From Gorillibacterium massiliense (GTDB taxonomy: Bacteria > Bacillota > Bacilli > Paenibacillales > NBRC-103111), in assembly GCF_000455485.1 (NCBI RefSeq), contig NZ_CBQR020000151.1, positions 1-62,236 on the forward strand: a stretch of 62,236 bases of DNA, read 5' to 3'. Position numbers and translations under genes: made by a program. This document shows positions 8,216 to 17,141 of the stretch, piece by piece; position 1 is the stretch's first letter, and each line of letters begins with the position of its first letter. The notes under the pieces are model-generated. The model saw nothing but the letters and a program-made list of their open reading frames with translations. It had not been told where the DNA came from and made no database searches.

Positions 8216-9061
8216 ATGAACACTTCACTCATCACCTCCATGGTCTCCATGCGTGCACTGCAGCAAAAGCTGGACATTATGGCGGATAATATGGCAAACT
8301 TGAACACGACAGGTTTTAAGCGCAAAGAGGCTACCTTTGAGGATGTTTTGACGAACCTAAAAGAGCAGCCCAAAGGCTTTCAAAAGAATGGACGCTTGTC
8401 GCCTCTTGGTTATGACCAAAGCTATGGTATGAAGGTGAGCCAAACGAGGCTAGACATGACTCAGGGACCGCTTAAAGAAACCGAAGTTCCAACGGATATG
8501 GCTTTGGAAGGGCCGGGTCTGTTTGAAGTTAAGGCGGGTAACACCACCGCGTATACCCGTGACGGCAGCTTCCAGCTCTCCTTCGATAAGCAGGACCCTG
8601 ATATGGTATACCTTACAACCAAGGACGGATACTATCTGCAATGGAATAACGGAGGGACGGCGGAGCCGGTGCACATGTCGGCAAAAGCAACCTTCACTGT
8701 CAATGCAGAGGGTCAAATGACCGTTACCGTTCCCGGCGAGCAACCGACCGTGCATCAGCTTAAGCTGGTCCGCGCTGTCAAACCCCAGCTTCTTGAGCAG
8801 GCAGGGGACAATCTATACCGGATACCGAATGGCGTTGACAACACCCAGGGACAAGTCATCCGGGATGTCGGGCCTTTGGATCGGACATCTGATAACCAGC
8901 CGCTCATTACCGTGCGGCAGCAATTCCTTGAGCAGTCCAATGTCAATTTGGCCAATGAAATGACCGAAGTGCTGCAGGTTCAACGCGCTTATCAGTTGAA
9001 TGCTCGAGCGATCAGCTCATCCGATATGATGGCGAGCCTGACCAACAACCTTCGCGGTTAA
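8216..9061 (+). CDS. flhP: Flagellar hook-basal body protein FlhP
   Basis: A second axial rod-type protein of 281 residues. The N-terminus MNTSLITSMVSMRALQQKLD leads into the signature DNMANLNTTGFKRKEATFED. The C-terminus has QQFLEQSNVNLANEMTEVLQ and a QRAYQLNARAISSSDMM helix, as in FlgG/FlgF relatives. AAGGGG lies about 10 bases upstream of the ATG. It probably shares a transcript with flhO and caps or extends the distal rod; assignment to FlhP rests on gene order and sequence. Confidence 0.92.
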   Translation: MNTSLITSMVSMRALQQKLDIMADNMANLNTTGFKRKEATFEDVLTNLKEQPKGFQKNGRLSPLGYDQSYGMKVSQTRLDMTQGPLKETEVPTDMALEGPGLFEVKAGNTTAYTRDGSFQLSFDKQDPDMVYLTTKDGYYLQWNNGGTAEPVHMSAKATFTVNAEGQMTVTVPGEQPTVHQLKLVRAVKPQLLEQAGDNLYRIPNGVDNTQGQVIRDVGPLDRTSDNQPLITVRQQFLEQSNVNLANEMTEVLQVQRAYQLNARAISSSDMMASLTNNLRG

Positions 9062-9151
9062 CGCGGCGTATGCACGGCGGTAAAGTGCCTGCGGCGGCGT
9101 GAGAAGGAGCCGCTATCGGAAGCTTACGCCGGAAGGAGGAAGACCCGCATC

Positions 9152-9568
9152 ATGCAAGATTCAACAAACCGCTACGGAAAACTCCTTGAGGATAAGGAAG
9201 ACGACCGGAACCCATCGCCGTACAACCAGGGGATGGATGACGCGGATGATCATGATTATACGGCGGAGATGTATATGCCAGACGGTTATCGGCAGGAGCT
9301 TGAAAAGCCGAATATAAAACCGAAAGCAAAGGAAGAGAGTCAACACCCGGGACCGGCTGCATCCGGCAAGAAGCCCGCTAAGAAAAAAAAGAAAAAGCGG
9401 CATCCCGTCCTGAGGGTACTGCGGTTTTTGATCGTTCCTTTGCTTTGCTTAATCGCCCTTGGCGCTGGACTTGTGGTGGGTTATACCTACATCGGCGATC
9501 ACCCGATGTCGGACGTGTGGCATTGGGAAACTTGGAAACATGTATGGGATTTGGTCTACGCCAAGTAG
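9152..9568 (+). CDS. EpuA-like small membrane protein (the family often labelled DNA-directed RNA polymerase subunit beta)
   Basis: A 138-residue protein with a charged, disordered N-terminal part (about 1-85, ending in a Lys-rich run AKKKKKKRHP). One membrane segment follows (about 92-115, RFLIVPLLCLIALGAGLVVG), then a short tail with WHWETWKHVWDLVY. That membrane segment and tail match the EpuA-like family, whose members are often mislabelled as a polymerase beta subunit. There is no catalytic motif and the role is unknown. AAGGAGGA is 11 bases upstream of the ATG, and a strong terminator follows. Confidence 0.75.
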   Translation: MQDSTNRYGKLLEDKEDDRNPSPYNQGMDDADDHDYTAEMYMPDGYRQELEKPNIKPKAKEESQHPGPAASGKKPAKKKKKKRHPVLRVLRFLIVPLLCLIALGAGLVVGYTYIGDHPMSDVWHWETWKHVWDLVYAK

Positions 9569-9582
9569 ATCCGAAATAGGTG

Positions 9583-9628
9583 AGGCTATCCTGCGGCGCT
9601 GCTTGCGCTTAGAGGATAGCCTTTTAAG
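9583..9628 (+). terminator. Terminator after the EpuA-like gene
   Basis: AGGCTATCCT (9583-9592) pairs perfectly with AGGATAGCCT (9613-9622) and is followed by a short T run. It closes the flhO-flhP-epuA-like unit. Confidence 0.8.
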
Positions 9629-9650
9629 TGCTTAAGAGCAGGGCAAACGG

Positions 9651-9679
9651 TTTTATTTTTTTCTTTTCACAGGTATAAT
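9651..9679 (+). promoter_or_regulatory. Sigma-A type promoter of pgsA
   Basis: TATAAT at 9674-9679 with TTTTAT at 9651-9656, 17 bases apart. The -10 element is perfect and the -35 element weak. It sits 40 bp upstream of pgsA, just after a terminator. Confidence 0.5.
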
Positions 9680-9718
9680 GGATTAGATAGACAACCGGTA
9701 GTAAGGAGAGACAAGCAA

Positions 9719-10309
9719 TTGCGTTTCATAAATGTGCCTAATATACTGACACTTATTCGATTTTTGCTTATCCCCGTATACCTGTACGTCTTCTTTTCCG
9801 GGCATCCGCGATGGTCGCTGCTGATCGTGCTTTTGGCAGGCTTGACCGACGTGTTAGACGGTCATATCGCCCGTACACGAGGACAGGTTACCGAGATGGG
9901 GATTATGCTTGATCCGTTAGCGGATAAATTGATGATGGCGACAGTCTTTCTGTCCCTTTTATACTCCCGGCTGATCCCATGGCTTGCAGCTGTGGCTATG
10001 GTCATCCGCGACGGGGGCATGATTATTTTCGCCACCATTTGTCATTTTAAAGGCAAAAAGCCTGTTCCGGCCAACATATTAGGGAAGATGACGACCGTTC
10101 TGTTTTACTGCGCCATTTTGTTAATTGTATTTGAAGTAAAAACGGGCGTTCCTTTCTTGTGGGCTGTCATCGTATTATCGTTTGTGGCGACGACGATCTA
10201 CCTGTTCTCGTTCCGGCGGATTAATGGCAAGCTGAGAATGGAACCGGCCAGCGCAGGCGACAGCTTGTTACGAAATCCCCCTGTTAAGCCTGCCCGTAAG
10301 GGAGAATAA
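9719..10309 (+). CDS. pgsA: CDP-diacylglycerol-glycerol-3-phosphate 3-phosphatidyltransferase PgsA
   Basis: Transfers a phosphatidyl group from CDP-diacylglycerol to glycerol-3-phosphate, the committed step to phosphatidylglycerol. The 196-residue membrane protein has the full CDP-alcohol phosphotransferase signature, DVLDGHIAR then G-IML-D-PLA-D, with all four Asp residues, plus several hydrophobic helices. The start is TTG at 9719 with AAGGAGAG upstream; MRFINVPNILTLIRFLLIP is the usual N-terminus for PgsA. Paralogues such as a CDP-alcohol transferase of other specificity cannot be fully excluded. Confidence 0.88.
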   Translation: MRFINVPNILTLIRFLLIPVYLYVFFSGHPRWSLLIVLLAGLTDVLDGHIARTRGQVTEMGIMLDPLADKLMMATVFLSLLYSRLIPWLAAVAMVIRDGGMIIFATICHFKGKKPVPANILGKMTTVLFYCAILLIVFEVKTGVPFLWAVIVLSFVATTIYLFSFRRINGKLRMEPASAGDSLLRNPPVKPARKGE

Positions 10310-10314
10310 GGAAA

Positions 10315-10357
10315 GGAGCTTATCCTTTTAGCGCCGTATACAGCGCGGATAGGCTCC
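10315..10357 (+). terminator. Possible terminator or attenuator hairpin between pgsA and fabZ
   Basis: The arms at 10315-10325 and 10347-10357 form 11 pairs with one G-T wobble and enclose a second small stem (GCGC). The T run is poor (CTTATAT), so termination may be partial. Confidence 0.4.
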
Positions 10358-10461
10358 CTTATATCAACCCCGCCGTCTGCAGCAAGCGAGGGGACTATTC
10401 TAGTGTAGGTGAAACTCCTCCCATTTATTCTTAGAACATAAGAGGAAAGGGCGTGCGCGTC

Positions 10462-10893
10462 ATGATGGATATCAATCAGATTCAAGAAATTATTCCGCAC
10501 CGGCAGCCGTTTTTGCTGGTGGACCGCATTTTGGAAGTGGAGGAAGGCGTTCGGGCAGTGGGACTGAAAAACGTATCCATGAACGAACCCTTTTTTGCTG
10601 GTCATTTTCCAGGGTATCCGGTTATGCCTGGTGTGCTGATTATCGAGGCACTGGCTCAGGTAGGTGCCGTGGCCATGCTCATGACGGAAGCTAACCGGGG
10701 AAAATTGGGCTTTTTCGCCAGCATTGACGGCTGCCGTTTCCGCGATCAAGTGGTCCCGGGGGATACTCTAACGCTGACCACAGAGATTACCCGGCTCAAA
10801 GGGTCCTTTGCCAAGGCAAGAGGTGTTGCCAAGGTAGGCGACAAGGTCGTAGCCGAAGCGGATATGATGTTTGCCCTTTCCGATAAGCAATAA
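10462..10893 (+). CDS. fabZ: 3-hydroxyacyl-ACP dehydratase FabZ
   Basis: Dehydrates 3-hydroxyacyl-ACP to trans-2-enoyl-ACP in fatty-acid synthesis. The 143-residue hot-dog protein has [13 protein letters not shown] near the start and the active-site segment [20 protein letters not shown], containing the catalytic His and Glu. The ATG at 10462 (or the adjacent one at 10465) is chosen because AGGAAAGG lies 11 bases upstream; a GTG at 10453 is too close to that site. Its place after flhP-region genes matches B. subtilis ywpB/fabZ. Confidence 0.95.
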   Translation: MMDINQIQEIIPHRQPFLLVDRILEVEEGVRAVGLKNVSMNEPFFAGHFPGYPVMPGVLIIEALAQVGAVAMLMTEANRGKLGFFASIDGCRFRDQVVPGDTLTLTTEITRLKGSFAKARGVAKVGDKVVAEADMMFALSDKQ

Positions 10894-10986
10894 AGCAGGA
10901 TAAAATATACTTATATTAGGGAATGCTAACCATTTGATTAGCGGGTTCCCTAAGAAAAATAGATAGAAGTGCGAGGAGGAACGGCT

Positions 10987-12681
10987 ATGACGAATGAATT
11001 TGCGGGGTCTCGGTACACCCAGTGGCTGGAACATGCAGATGCGGAAACGCAAGCGGAACTGGCTGGCCTGAAGGAACAGGCGAATGAGATCGAAGACCGT
11101 TTTTACAAGGATTTGGAGTTTGGAACCGGAGGAATGCGCGGCGTCATCGGCGCCGGAACCAACCGGATGAATTTGTACACCGTAGGCCGGGCCTCCCAAG
11201 GCTTGGCACAATATTTGCTGACGGATACGTCTCGTCCCCATTCTGTTGCGATCGCTTACGATTCCCGCAACCGCTCGCCGGAGTTTGCTCTTGAAGCGGC
11301 GCTGGTACTGGCAGCCAACGGAATTACCGCCTATGTATTTGAAACCCTTCGTCCGACTCCCGAGCTGTCTTTTGCCGTGCGCCGGTTGAATGCCTCCGCA
11401 GGTATCGTGGTTACGGCCAGTCATAACCCTCCGGAGTATAATGGCTATAAAGTATACGGTCCGGACGGCGGACAGATGGTTTCAGAAGCGGCAGGACAAG
11501 TCATTGCGCAAATCGCCGATTTGGATTTCTTCTCCTCCGTGAAGCGTCTCACCCGGGGGGAAGCGGAAGCCAAAGGACTGCTGTTCTGGCTGGGCGAAGA
11601 GATGGACAAGGAATACATAAGCGCCGTCACTGCCGTTAGTCCCAATCCGCAAATCGCCAAGGAAATGTCCGATAAGGTCAAAATCATCTACACGCCGCTG
11701 CATGGCGCTGGCAATCTCAGCGTCCGCAGGGTTTTGCGCGAGTTGGGCTTCGCCAACGTGCAAGTTGTGGCTGAGCAGGAACTTCCGGACCCAATGTTCT
11801 CTACGGTAAAATCCCCGAATCCTGAGGAACGGGCCGCGTTTACCATCGCCATGGAACTGGGTAAACAAACCGACGCAGACATCATCATCGGCACAGACCC
11901 GGACTGCGACCGCATGGGTGCTGTCGTCCGTGATGCTTCCGGCGAGTATATCGTCCTCACCGGTAATCAATCCGGCGCGATCATGATCCACTATTTCCTC
12001 AGCAGTTTGAAGGAACGCGGTGCCATTCCGGCAAACGGAGTGGTGATCAAAACCATCGTTACCAGCGAAATGGGCGCGGTGATCGCTCGCAGCTTCGGCG
12101 TTGAAGTGATGAACACACTCACCGGGTTCAAATACATCGGCGAGAAGATGACGGAATTTACCGCCACCGGCTCCCATACCTTCCTGTTCGGTTATGAGGA
12201 AAGCTACGGCTACCTGGCGGGCGATTACGCCCGGGATAAAGACGCCGTCATCGCTTCCATGCTGATCTGCGAAGCAGCCGCTTATTATAAGAAGCAAGGC
12301 AAAACGCTGTACGACGTGCTGATCGAGCTCTACGAAGAGTACGGCTACTTCATGGAGCGTCTGGAGTCCCGTACCTTGAAGGGTAAGGAAGGCGTGGAGA
12401 AAATCCGCGGCATCATGGAAAACTGGCGCCTGATGCCTCCTGCTGAAGTGGCAGGGGTAAAGGTGACCGAGGTGCTGGATTACTCCCAAGGCATTCAAGA
12501 TCTGCCTGCGGAAAACGTGCTGAAGTACGTCTTGGAGGACGGCTCCTGGTTTACCCTGCGGCCTTCGGGAACCGAACCGAAGATTAAGGTCTATTTTGCG
12601 GTAAAAGGCAGTTCGGTCCAGGATTCAGGGAATCTCCTGGATGCCATGACGGCAGCTGTAATGGCCCGCGTGGACGGTTAG
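10987..12681 (+). CDS. pgcA: Phosphoglucomutase/phosphomannomutase (PgcA-like)
   Basis: Interconverts hexose 6- and 1-phosphates, supplying glucose-1-phosphate for UDP-glucose and dTDP-sugars. The 564 residues include the phosphoserine loop TASHNPPEYNGYK, the metal loop DPDCDR, the sugar loop GYEESYGYLAGD and the phosphate-binding RPSGTEPKIKVYF. The ATG at 10987 follows GAGGAGGA by 6 bases; an earlier GTG overlaps that site. It is followed by a strong terminator. In this window it could feed galU and rmlA, which lie further down; that link is inferred. Sugar specificity cannot be read directly. Confidence 0.9.
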   Translation: MTNEFAGSRYTQWLEHADAETQAELAGLKEQANEIEDRFYKDLEFGTGGMRGVIGAGTNRMNLYTVGRASQGLAQYLLTDTSRPHSVAIAYDSRNRSPEFALEAALVLAANGITAYVFETLRPTPELSFAVRRLNASAGIVVTASHNPPEYNGYKVYGPDGGQMVSEAAGQVIAQIADLDFFSSVKRLTRGEAEAKGLLFWLGEEMDKEYISAVTAVSPNPQIAKEMSDKVKIIYTPLHGAGNLSVRRVLRELGFANVQVVAEQELPDPMFSTVKSPNPEERAAFTIAMELGKQTDADIIIGTDPDCDRMGAVVRDASGEYIVLTGNQSGAIMIHYFLSSLKERGAIPANGVVIKTIVTSEMGAVIARSFGVEVMNTLTGFKYIGEKMTEFTATGSHTFLFGYEESYGYLAGDYARDKDAVIASMLICEAAAYYKKQGKTLYDVLIELYEEYGYFMERLESRTLKGKEGVEKIRGIMENWRLMPPAEVAGVKVTEVLDYSQGIQDLPAENVLKYVLEDGSWFTLRPSGTEPKIKVYFAVKGSSVQDSGNLLDAMTAAVMARVDG

Positions 12682-12720
12682 GCGTAGGCGAATCGTAATC
12701 AACAAAATAATCGTGACCGG

Positions 12721-12770
12721 ACGGGTCCCTTCGGCAGGTGCCAATGCCTGATCGGACGGACCCGTTTTTA
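12721..12770 (+). terminator. Terminator after the phosphohexomutase gene
   Basis: ACGGGTCC (12721-12728) pairs with GGACCCGT (12758-12765), followed by TTTTT. The loop holds a second short stem. Confidence 0.85.
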
Positions 12771-12885
12771 AGTTTAGTACAATAAATTGCCTTATTCCGT
12801 ATCGGTAAATGTCGCTCGTCATTCCAAGGATTGCATCAGCTGTTTCTTGGTTTTGCGTGCATTTTGAAGGGAGCGTTGGGGTATC

Positions 12886-14943
12886 TTGGAACGTTTTGCA
12901 AAAGTAAACCGGGCTTTGCCTAAGGTATTGTGGGCACTTGTCGCCCTCGCCTTGCTTGCTTCCGTGCCGTTGGTGTCAGATCGGATCCGCACGGAAAAGT
13001 CGTCCCAAAAAGTCGAATTCGTTATGGACTATCGGGACGTGCTGGAATTGTCCGCCTATAAGCCGGATCCGCAGGCTTTCGTGAACGAGCAATTGGACAC
13101 GATGAATAAATCCGGTATCCATTCGGTGGCGATTTATGAGACGACATTAAGCGAGCTGCAATTGGCGCGCCGTTTGGATATGTTCACTGCGAAAGAAGCG
13201 GCGACGCTGACGGGCAAGCCTGGCGAAGCGAACCGCAACGACACCTTTGTGCTGTTTACGGACGAGACTGCTCGGGGCAAGCTGCAGCCGATGATCGAGC
13301 AGGAGTTTGCCGAGCTGGGTATCGCTACTGAGCCTTGGTCTTATGACGGTCGTTCCGGTCTGCGCATCGCCGCGTCTGAGGACGAGGCACAGCTTAAAGT
13401 GCTGGGACCCGACCCCATCGCTTTGGAACAATTGCAGGCGAAGGGAATGGGTATCGTCGCCCGGATTTCCAATCGTCACAAGCCATATGACGAGGCGAAG
13501 ATGGATAGATATCTGGGGATGTTCGCCGCGGCTGGAACGAAGAACGTCATTGTAGAAGGCGATTTTGTACCCGGCTACGGAACCGGGGAAAATAACCATA
13601 TCTCCGATTTTGCTTCGCTGATGAACAAATATAAGCTGGGGCTGGGGATCGTTGAATTGATCAAGGCTCCGGCGGGGATCAGCACCCTGGCGGAGAAGCT
13701 GGACTACAATGCTTTCCGCGTCCATTCTTTTACCGAGGCTGATGCCGAAAAAATGTCCATGGCCCAAACCAAAGAGCAATCGGACGACCGCGCCCGGGAA
13801 GCCGCCGACCGTTTCGTGCTGGCTGTGAAGGACCGGAACATCCGCCTTGTTTTCCTCAATGCCAGAGTGTATAAAAATAACGAAAAGGCATCCATGACCG
13901 ACCCGCTGAATACCATCTATGAGAGCATCAAAGGTAAGGACGGGGCCGCTCCGCGGATTCAGGACGCCGGTTATGTGACTGGACAAGGGTCCGCCCACCG
14001 GTTTGATTACACTCCTTCAGGATGGCATAAGCATCTCCACTACCTGGTCATTCTTGGCAGCGTGGCGCTGATCGTGCTGCTGCTGTCGTACTTCTTTCCG
14101 AATCTGACCCTGTGGTTCTTGATTCTCGGCTTGTTGGGCAGCATCGGCTTGCGGGTATTGCATCCGCTCATGCTCGACAAGATGCTGGCATTAGGCGCTG
14201 GCTTATCCTCTGCTTCCATCGCCATGATCCTGACCGCCCGCAAGATCCAGAGCCGCATGGAGAAGGAGTCCCAATCGTACGTAGGTCAAACCGTCAACCT
14301 GTTCATCCAGGCGACGCTCGTGTCTCTCATCGGCGCTGTCCTCATTGTTGGGCTGCTGAATGGTTTGACATACAGTTTGCTCCTGCAGCAATTTTTCGGT
14401 GTTAAAATGTTGGGCATGTTTCCGCTCGTCATCTTTGGCTTGTACTTGTTGCTGTTCCATGAGAGCTTGGGCACGACGGAAAAAATCCGCAAGCTGCGCC
14501 GGATCCTCTCCTCGCCGGTTACGGTGTTCTTTATCGTGGCGGCGGCTGTATTGGGCGGAGTGTTGTACTATTACATGAGCCGGACAGGCAATTCGGGTAC
14601 GGTGAGTCCGCTAGAGATGAAATTCCGCAGCTTGCTGGAAAACGGCATCGGAGTTCGCCCCAGAACCAAAGAGTTCCTGATTGGACACCCGATATTCATT
14701 CTGGGTGCATATCTCGTCTTGAAGTATCGATATAAATACGCCGAATGGGTGTTTTTGTTTGGTGTCATCGGCCAAGTGGACATGGTGGGCACCTTTACCC
14801 ACCTGCATTCACCGATCATTATGTCCGCTGAACGCGACGGGTACGGCCTGTTGTTCGGAGCTGTCATTGGGCTCATCCTCATCGGCATCTGGAATTTGTT
14901 CACAAGGGGTTGGAAAAGATGGGCCGAGCCGTTTTACAAATAG
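12886..14943 (+). CDS. DUF5693-like polytopic membrane protein next to csaB
   Basis: A 685-residue membrane protein without known function. It has an N-terminal membrane segment (about 13-30), a large extracytoplasmic part (about 31-380; many Glu/Lys, NKSGIHSVAIYETTLSEL) and about eight hydrophobic segments in the C-terminal 300 residues. No catalytic motif is recognised. The start is TTG at 12886 after AAGGGAG. Its 3' end overlaps the start of csaB, so the two are translationally coupled, and tagA follows. In Bacillus anthracis a polytopic CsaA accompanies CsaB; this protein may fill a similar transport or flipping role for the wall polymer, but that is inference from position. Confidence 0.8.
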   Translation: MERFAKVNRALPKVLWALVALALLASVPLVSDRIRTEKSSQKVEFVMDYRDVLELSAYKPDPQAFVNEQLDTMNKSGIHSVAIYETTLSELQLARRLDMFTAKEAATLTGKPGEANRNDTFVLFTDETARGKLQPMIEQEFAELGIATEPWSYDGRSGLRIAASEDEAQLKVLGPDPIALEQLQAKGMGIVARISNRHKPYDEAKMDRYLGMFAAAGTKNVIVEGDFVPGYGTGENNHISDFASLMNKYKLGLGIVELIKAPAGISTLAEKLDYNAFRVHSFTEADAEKMSMAQTKEQSDDRAREAADRFVLAVKDRNIRLVFLNARVYKNNEKASMTDPLNTIYESIKGKDGAAPRIQDAGYVTGQGSAHRFDYTPSGWHKHLHYLVILGSVALIVLLLSYFFPNLTLWFLILGLLGSIGLRVLHPLMLDKMLALGAGLSSASIAMILTARKIQSRMEKESQSYVGQTVNLFIQATLVSLIGAVLIVGLLNGLTYSLLLQQFFGVKMLGMFPLVIFGLYLLLFHESLGTTEKIRKLRRILSSPVTVFFIVAAAVLGGVLYYYMSRTGNSGTVSPLEMKFRSLLENGIGVRPRTKEFLIGHPIFILGAYLVLKYRYKYAEWVFLFGVIGQVDMVGTFTHLHSPIIMSAERDGYGLLFGAVIGLILIGIWNLFTRGWKRWAEPFYK

Positions 14944-16202
14944 ACAAGTTCAGGATAGTCATTTGTGGATACTACGGCTTCCGCAACAGCGGCGATGAAG
15001 CGGTTCTCCAATCGATTTTGCTGGCGCTTGAAGCGGAGGGCGAACGGCTGGGCGTGACCATCGAGCCCATCGTGATGTCCGGTGATCCAGAATGGACCAC
15101 GCGGATGTATGGTGTAAAAGCCGTTCCCCGTATGAAAATGGCCCAGGTCATAGCAGCCATTCGCAGCTCTGACGGCCTTATAAGCGGCGGGGGCAGTTTG
15201 CTGCAGGACGCCACCGGTAAGCTATCAATTCCGTATTATTTGGGTATCCTAAAGCTTGCCCAGTGGTTAGGAAAGCCAACGTTCATCTATTCCCAGGGCA
15301 TCGGCCCAGTGAACCGTAGTGTGTTCTTCCCCTTGATCCGCAGCACCTTCGCGAAGTGCAAGTACGTTTCTGTACGCGACGCCGAATCGGCAGAACTGCT
15401 GCGGAGCGTGGGGTATCGGGGTCAGGTAGACGTCGTCCCCGATCCGGTCATGGGTTTACCTCTTAAGGCAGAGACGGATGGTCCGGATGCCGCCACTGTA
15501 GGGACGGCTCAACTGCCTAGCATGGACGCTCCGGCAGGAGCCGCACATGTCGCAGGCCATACCGGCAGCCCGGCAGATGAGTCCGATGCAGGCAGCGGGA
15601 ACGAGGAACCTGCTGGGGATGTGTCTGCTATCACGGCGGCGCAATCAGGCGCAGGCGACCGCGACATCGTCGGCGTCTCCATCCGCTTCTGGAACGGTGA
15701 CCGCTCCGAGCTCCACGCCTTGGCCGAAGCGCTGAATGCGCTTCGTCAGAGTAGGCCTGTGGAGCTGCGCTTCCTGCCGTTCCACCTGCCCTCCGATGTG
15801 GAGGCATCCCAATATGTGATCGGGGCCATGGGCGCGGAGGGTGACCCTGGCGTGGTGCTCGTGGACGGCATCGAGCACCCGCAGGACATGCTTGCGGCGG
15901 TAAGCGAATGCCAGCTCATGATCGGCATGCGCCTGCATTCGCTGATCTACGCCGCTTCTCAAAGCGTGCCGGTTCTCGGCATCTCGTACGATCCGAAGAT
16001 CGACCAGTTTCTGAACCGGCTCGGTATGAGCTCAGCCGCCCGCACGGACCGCTTCGATGCCGCCCTTGTAGCGGCGGAAGCGGCAGCCCTTCTCGACGGC
16101 CGTACCGCCTGGCAGCGGGAGAAAACTCCGCTTATCGCAGCGCTCAAGCAAGAATCCCGCAAGCCGGTGCAACGAATTCTCGCTTTCATGCGTCAATTAT
16201 AG
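14919..16202 (+). CDS. csaB: Polysaccharide pyruvyl transferase CsaB
   Basis: Adds ketal-linked pyruvate to the secondary cell-wall polymer, the ligand that SLH domains bind. The 427 residues have CGYYGFRNSGDEAVLQSILL at the N-terminus, GLISGGGSLLQD at about 86-97 and the late block GMRLHSLIYAASQSVPVLGI, all typical of this GT-B-like family. Residues about 184-247 are an Ala/Gly/Ser/Asp-rich linker between the two halves, longer than I expect for the family. The ATG at 14919 follows AAGGGG by 9 bases; a TTG at 14910 is possible. The gene overlaps its upstream neighbour and is followed by tagA. Confidence 0.94.
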   Translation: MGRAVLQIDKFRIVICGYYGFRNSGDEAVLQSILLALEAEGERLGVTIEPIVMSGDPEWTTRMYGVKAVPRMKMAQVIAAIRSSDGLISGGGSLLQDATGKLSIPYYLGILKLAQWLGKPTFIYSQGIGPVNRSVFFPLIRSTFAKCKYVSVRDAESAELLRSVGYRGQVDVVPDPVMGLPLKAETDGPDAATVGTAQLPSMDAPAGAAHVAGHTGSPADESDAGSGNEEPAGDVSAITAAQSGAGDRDIVGVSIRFWNGDRSELHALAEALNALRQSRPVELRFLPFHLPSDVEASQYVIGAMGAEGDPGVVLVDGIEHPQDMLAAVSECQLMIGMRLHSLIYAASQSVPVLGISYDPKIDQFLNRLGMSSAARTDRFDAALVAAEAAALLDGRTAWQREKTPLIAALKQESRKPVQRILAFMRQL

Positions 16203-16219
16203 GAATGAGGTGAATGCCT

Positions 16220-16984
16220 ATGAACCAAACGTTACCAAATCCCCTTATTCCGAAGACCTTCATCTTCGGCGTGCCCTTTTCGCGGCTCGGTTTTCGCGAT
16301 ACGCTGCAGCTGTTGGTGGAAGCGGTGAAAAACCGGCAAGCTACCCACGTCATTACGGCTAATCCCATCATGGTTACCGCAGCAGGAAACAACCCAGCGG
16401 TCATGGCGATGATGAAGCGGGCCGAGCTTGTCGTTCCGGACGGAGCCGGCGTTGTTTGGGCGGCAGGCTATATCGGCCAGCCCGTTACCGAAAAGGTAGC
16501 CGGCATCGAGCTGATGGAAGAGCTGATCCGCATCGGGGAACAAGAAGGCTGGCGCGTATTTTTGCTGGGGACATCGGAGGAAGTGATTCAAGCTGCGGCC
16601 GCGCGTATAAAGGATAAATATCCGAAGATTCAAATCGTGGGCGTGCAGAACGGGTATTTTTCCGACGAACAGGATGACGAAATTGTTGAGAAGGTGCGCG
16701 AGGCCAAACCGGATCTGCTTTTTGTCGGACGGTCCGCTGACAAGCAGGACTTGTGGATCGACCGCTACCGCGACCAGTTGGATGCGACGCTCATGATGGG
16801 TGTTGGCGGAAGCTTCGACATTTTCTCCGGCAACTTGAAGCGAGCGCCGAAAATTTTCATCCGCATGCGGTTAGAATGGTTGTATCGGCTTATGCAGGAG
16901 CCATCTCGTTACAAAAGAATGTTGGATTTACCCCGATTCGTGATGAAAGTCATAAAAGAAAAAGATAACGTAGGAAAACCTTGA
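16220..16984 (+). CDS. tagA: WecG/TagA/CpsF family N-acetylmannosaminyltransferase
   Basis: Transfers a sugar, usually ManNAc from UDP-ManNAc, to lipid-linked GlcNAc on the cytoplasmic face of the membrane. The 254 residues show the family core THVITANPIMVTAA, AELVVPDGAGVVWAAGY (the Asp is the proposed base) and KVAGIELMEELI, then LFVGRSADKQDLW and GVGGSFDIFSGNLKRAPK. The ATG at 16220 has GAGGTG 7 bases upstream. It lies 17 bp after csaB. In Paenibacillus alvei TagA and CsaB work on the same ManNAc-GlcNAc wall polymer, so a role in S-layer anchoring is likely here. Confidence 0.93.
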   Translation: MNQTLPNPLIPKTFIFGVPFSRLGFRDTLQLLVEAVKNRQATHVITANPIMVTAAGNNPAVMAMMKRAELVVPDGAGVVWAAGYIGQPVTEKVAGIELMEELIRIGEQEGWRVFLLGTSEEVIQAAAARIKDKYPKIQIVGVQNGYFSDEQDDEIVEKVREAKPDLLFVGRSADKQDLWIDRYRDQLDATLMMGVGGSFDIFSGNLKRAPKIFIRMRLEWLYRLMQEPSRYKRMLDLPRFVMKVIKEKDNVGKP

Positions 16985-17046
16985 CTATTATCGGAATGTT
17001 GACGTTATCATGTGGAAAATCGGCTTTTTTTGCACAAAAGGAATTA

Positions 17047-17075
17047 TTGTATATTCGATCTCGCACTTTTATAGT
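17047..17075 (+). promoter_or_regulatory. Sigma-A type promoter of tagO
   Basis: TTGTAT at 17047-17052 and TATAGT at 17070-17075 with a 17-base spacer, 66 bp upstream of the tagO start. Confidence 0.55.
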
Positions 17076-17141
17076 AGGATAGGAATGCAATCATGTAAGT
17101 AAATTGAAGGTTTGCGAGAGAATTGAGGGGTTGACCATTAT

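Noticed and set aside
11482-12498. 338-codon open frame antisense to the phosphohexomutase gene
   Set aside because: The + strand gene has complete catalytic motifs. The antisense frame has no ribosome site and an unusual His-rich, low-plausibility composition.
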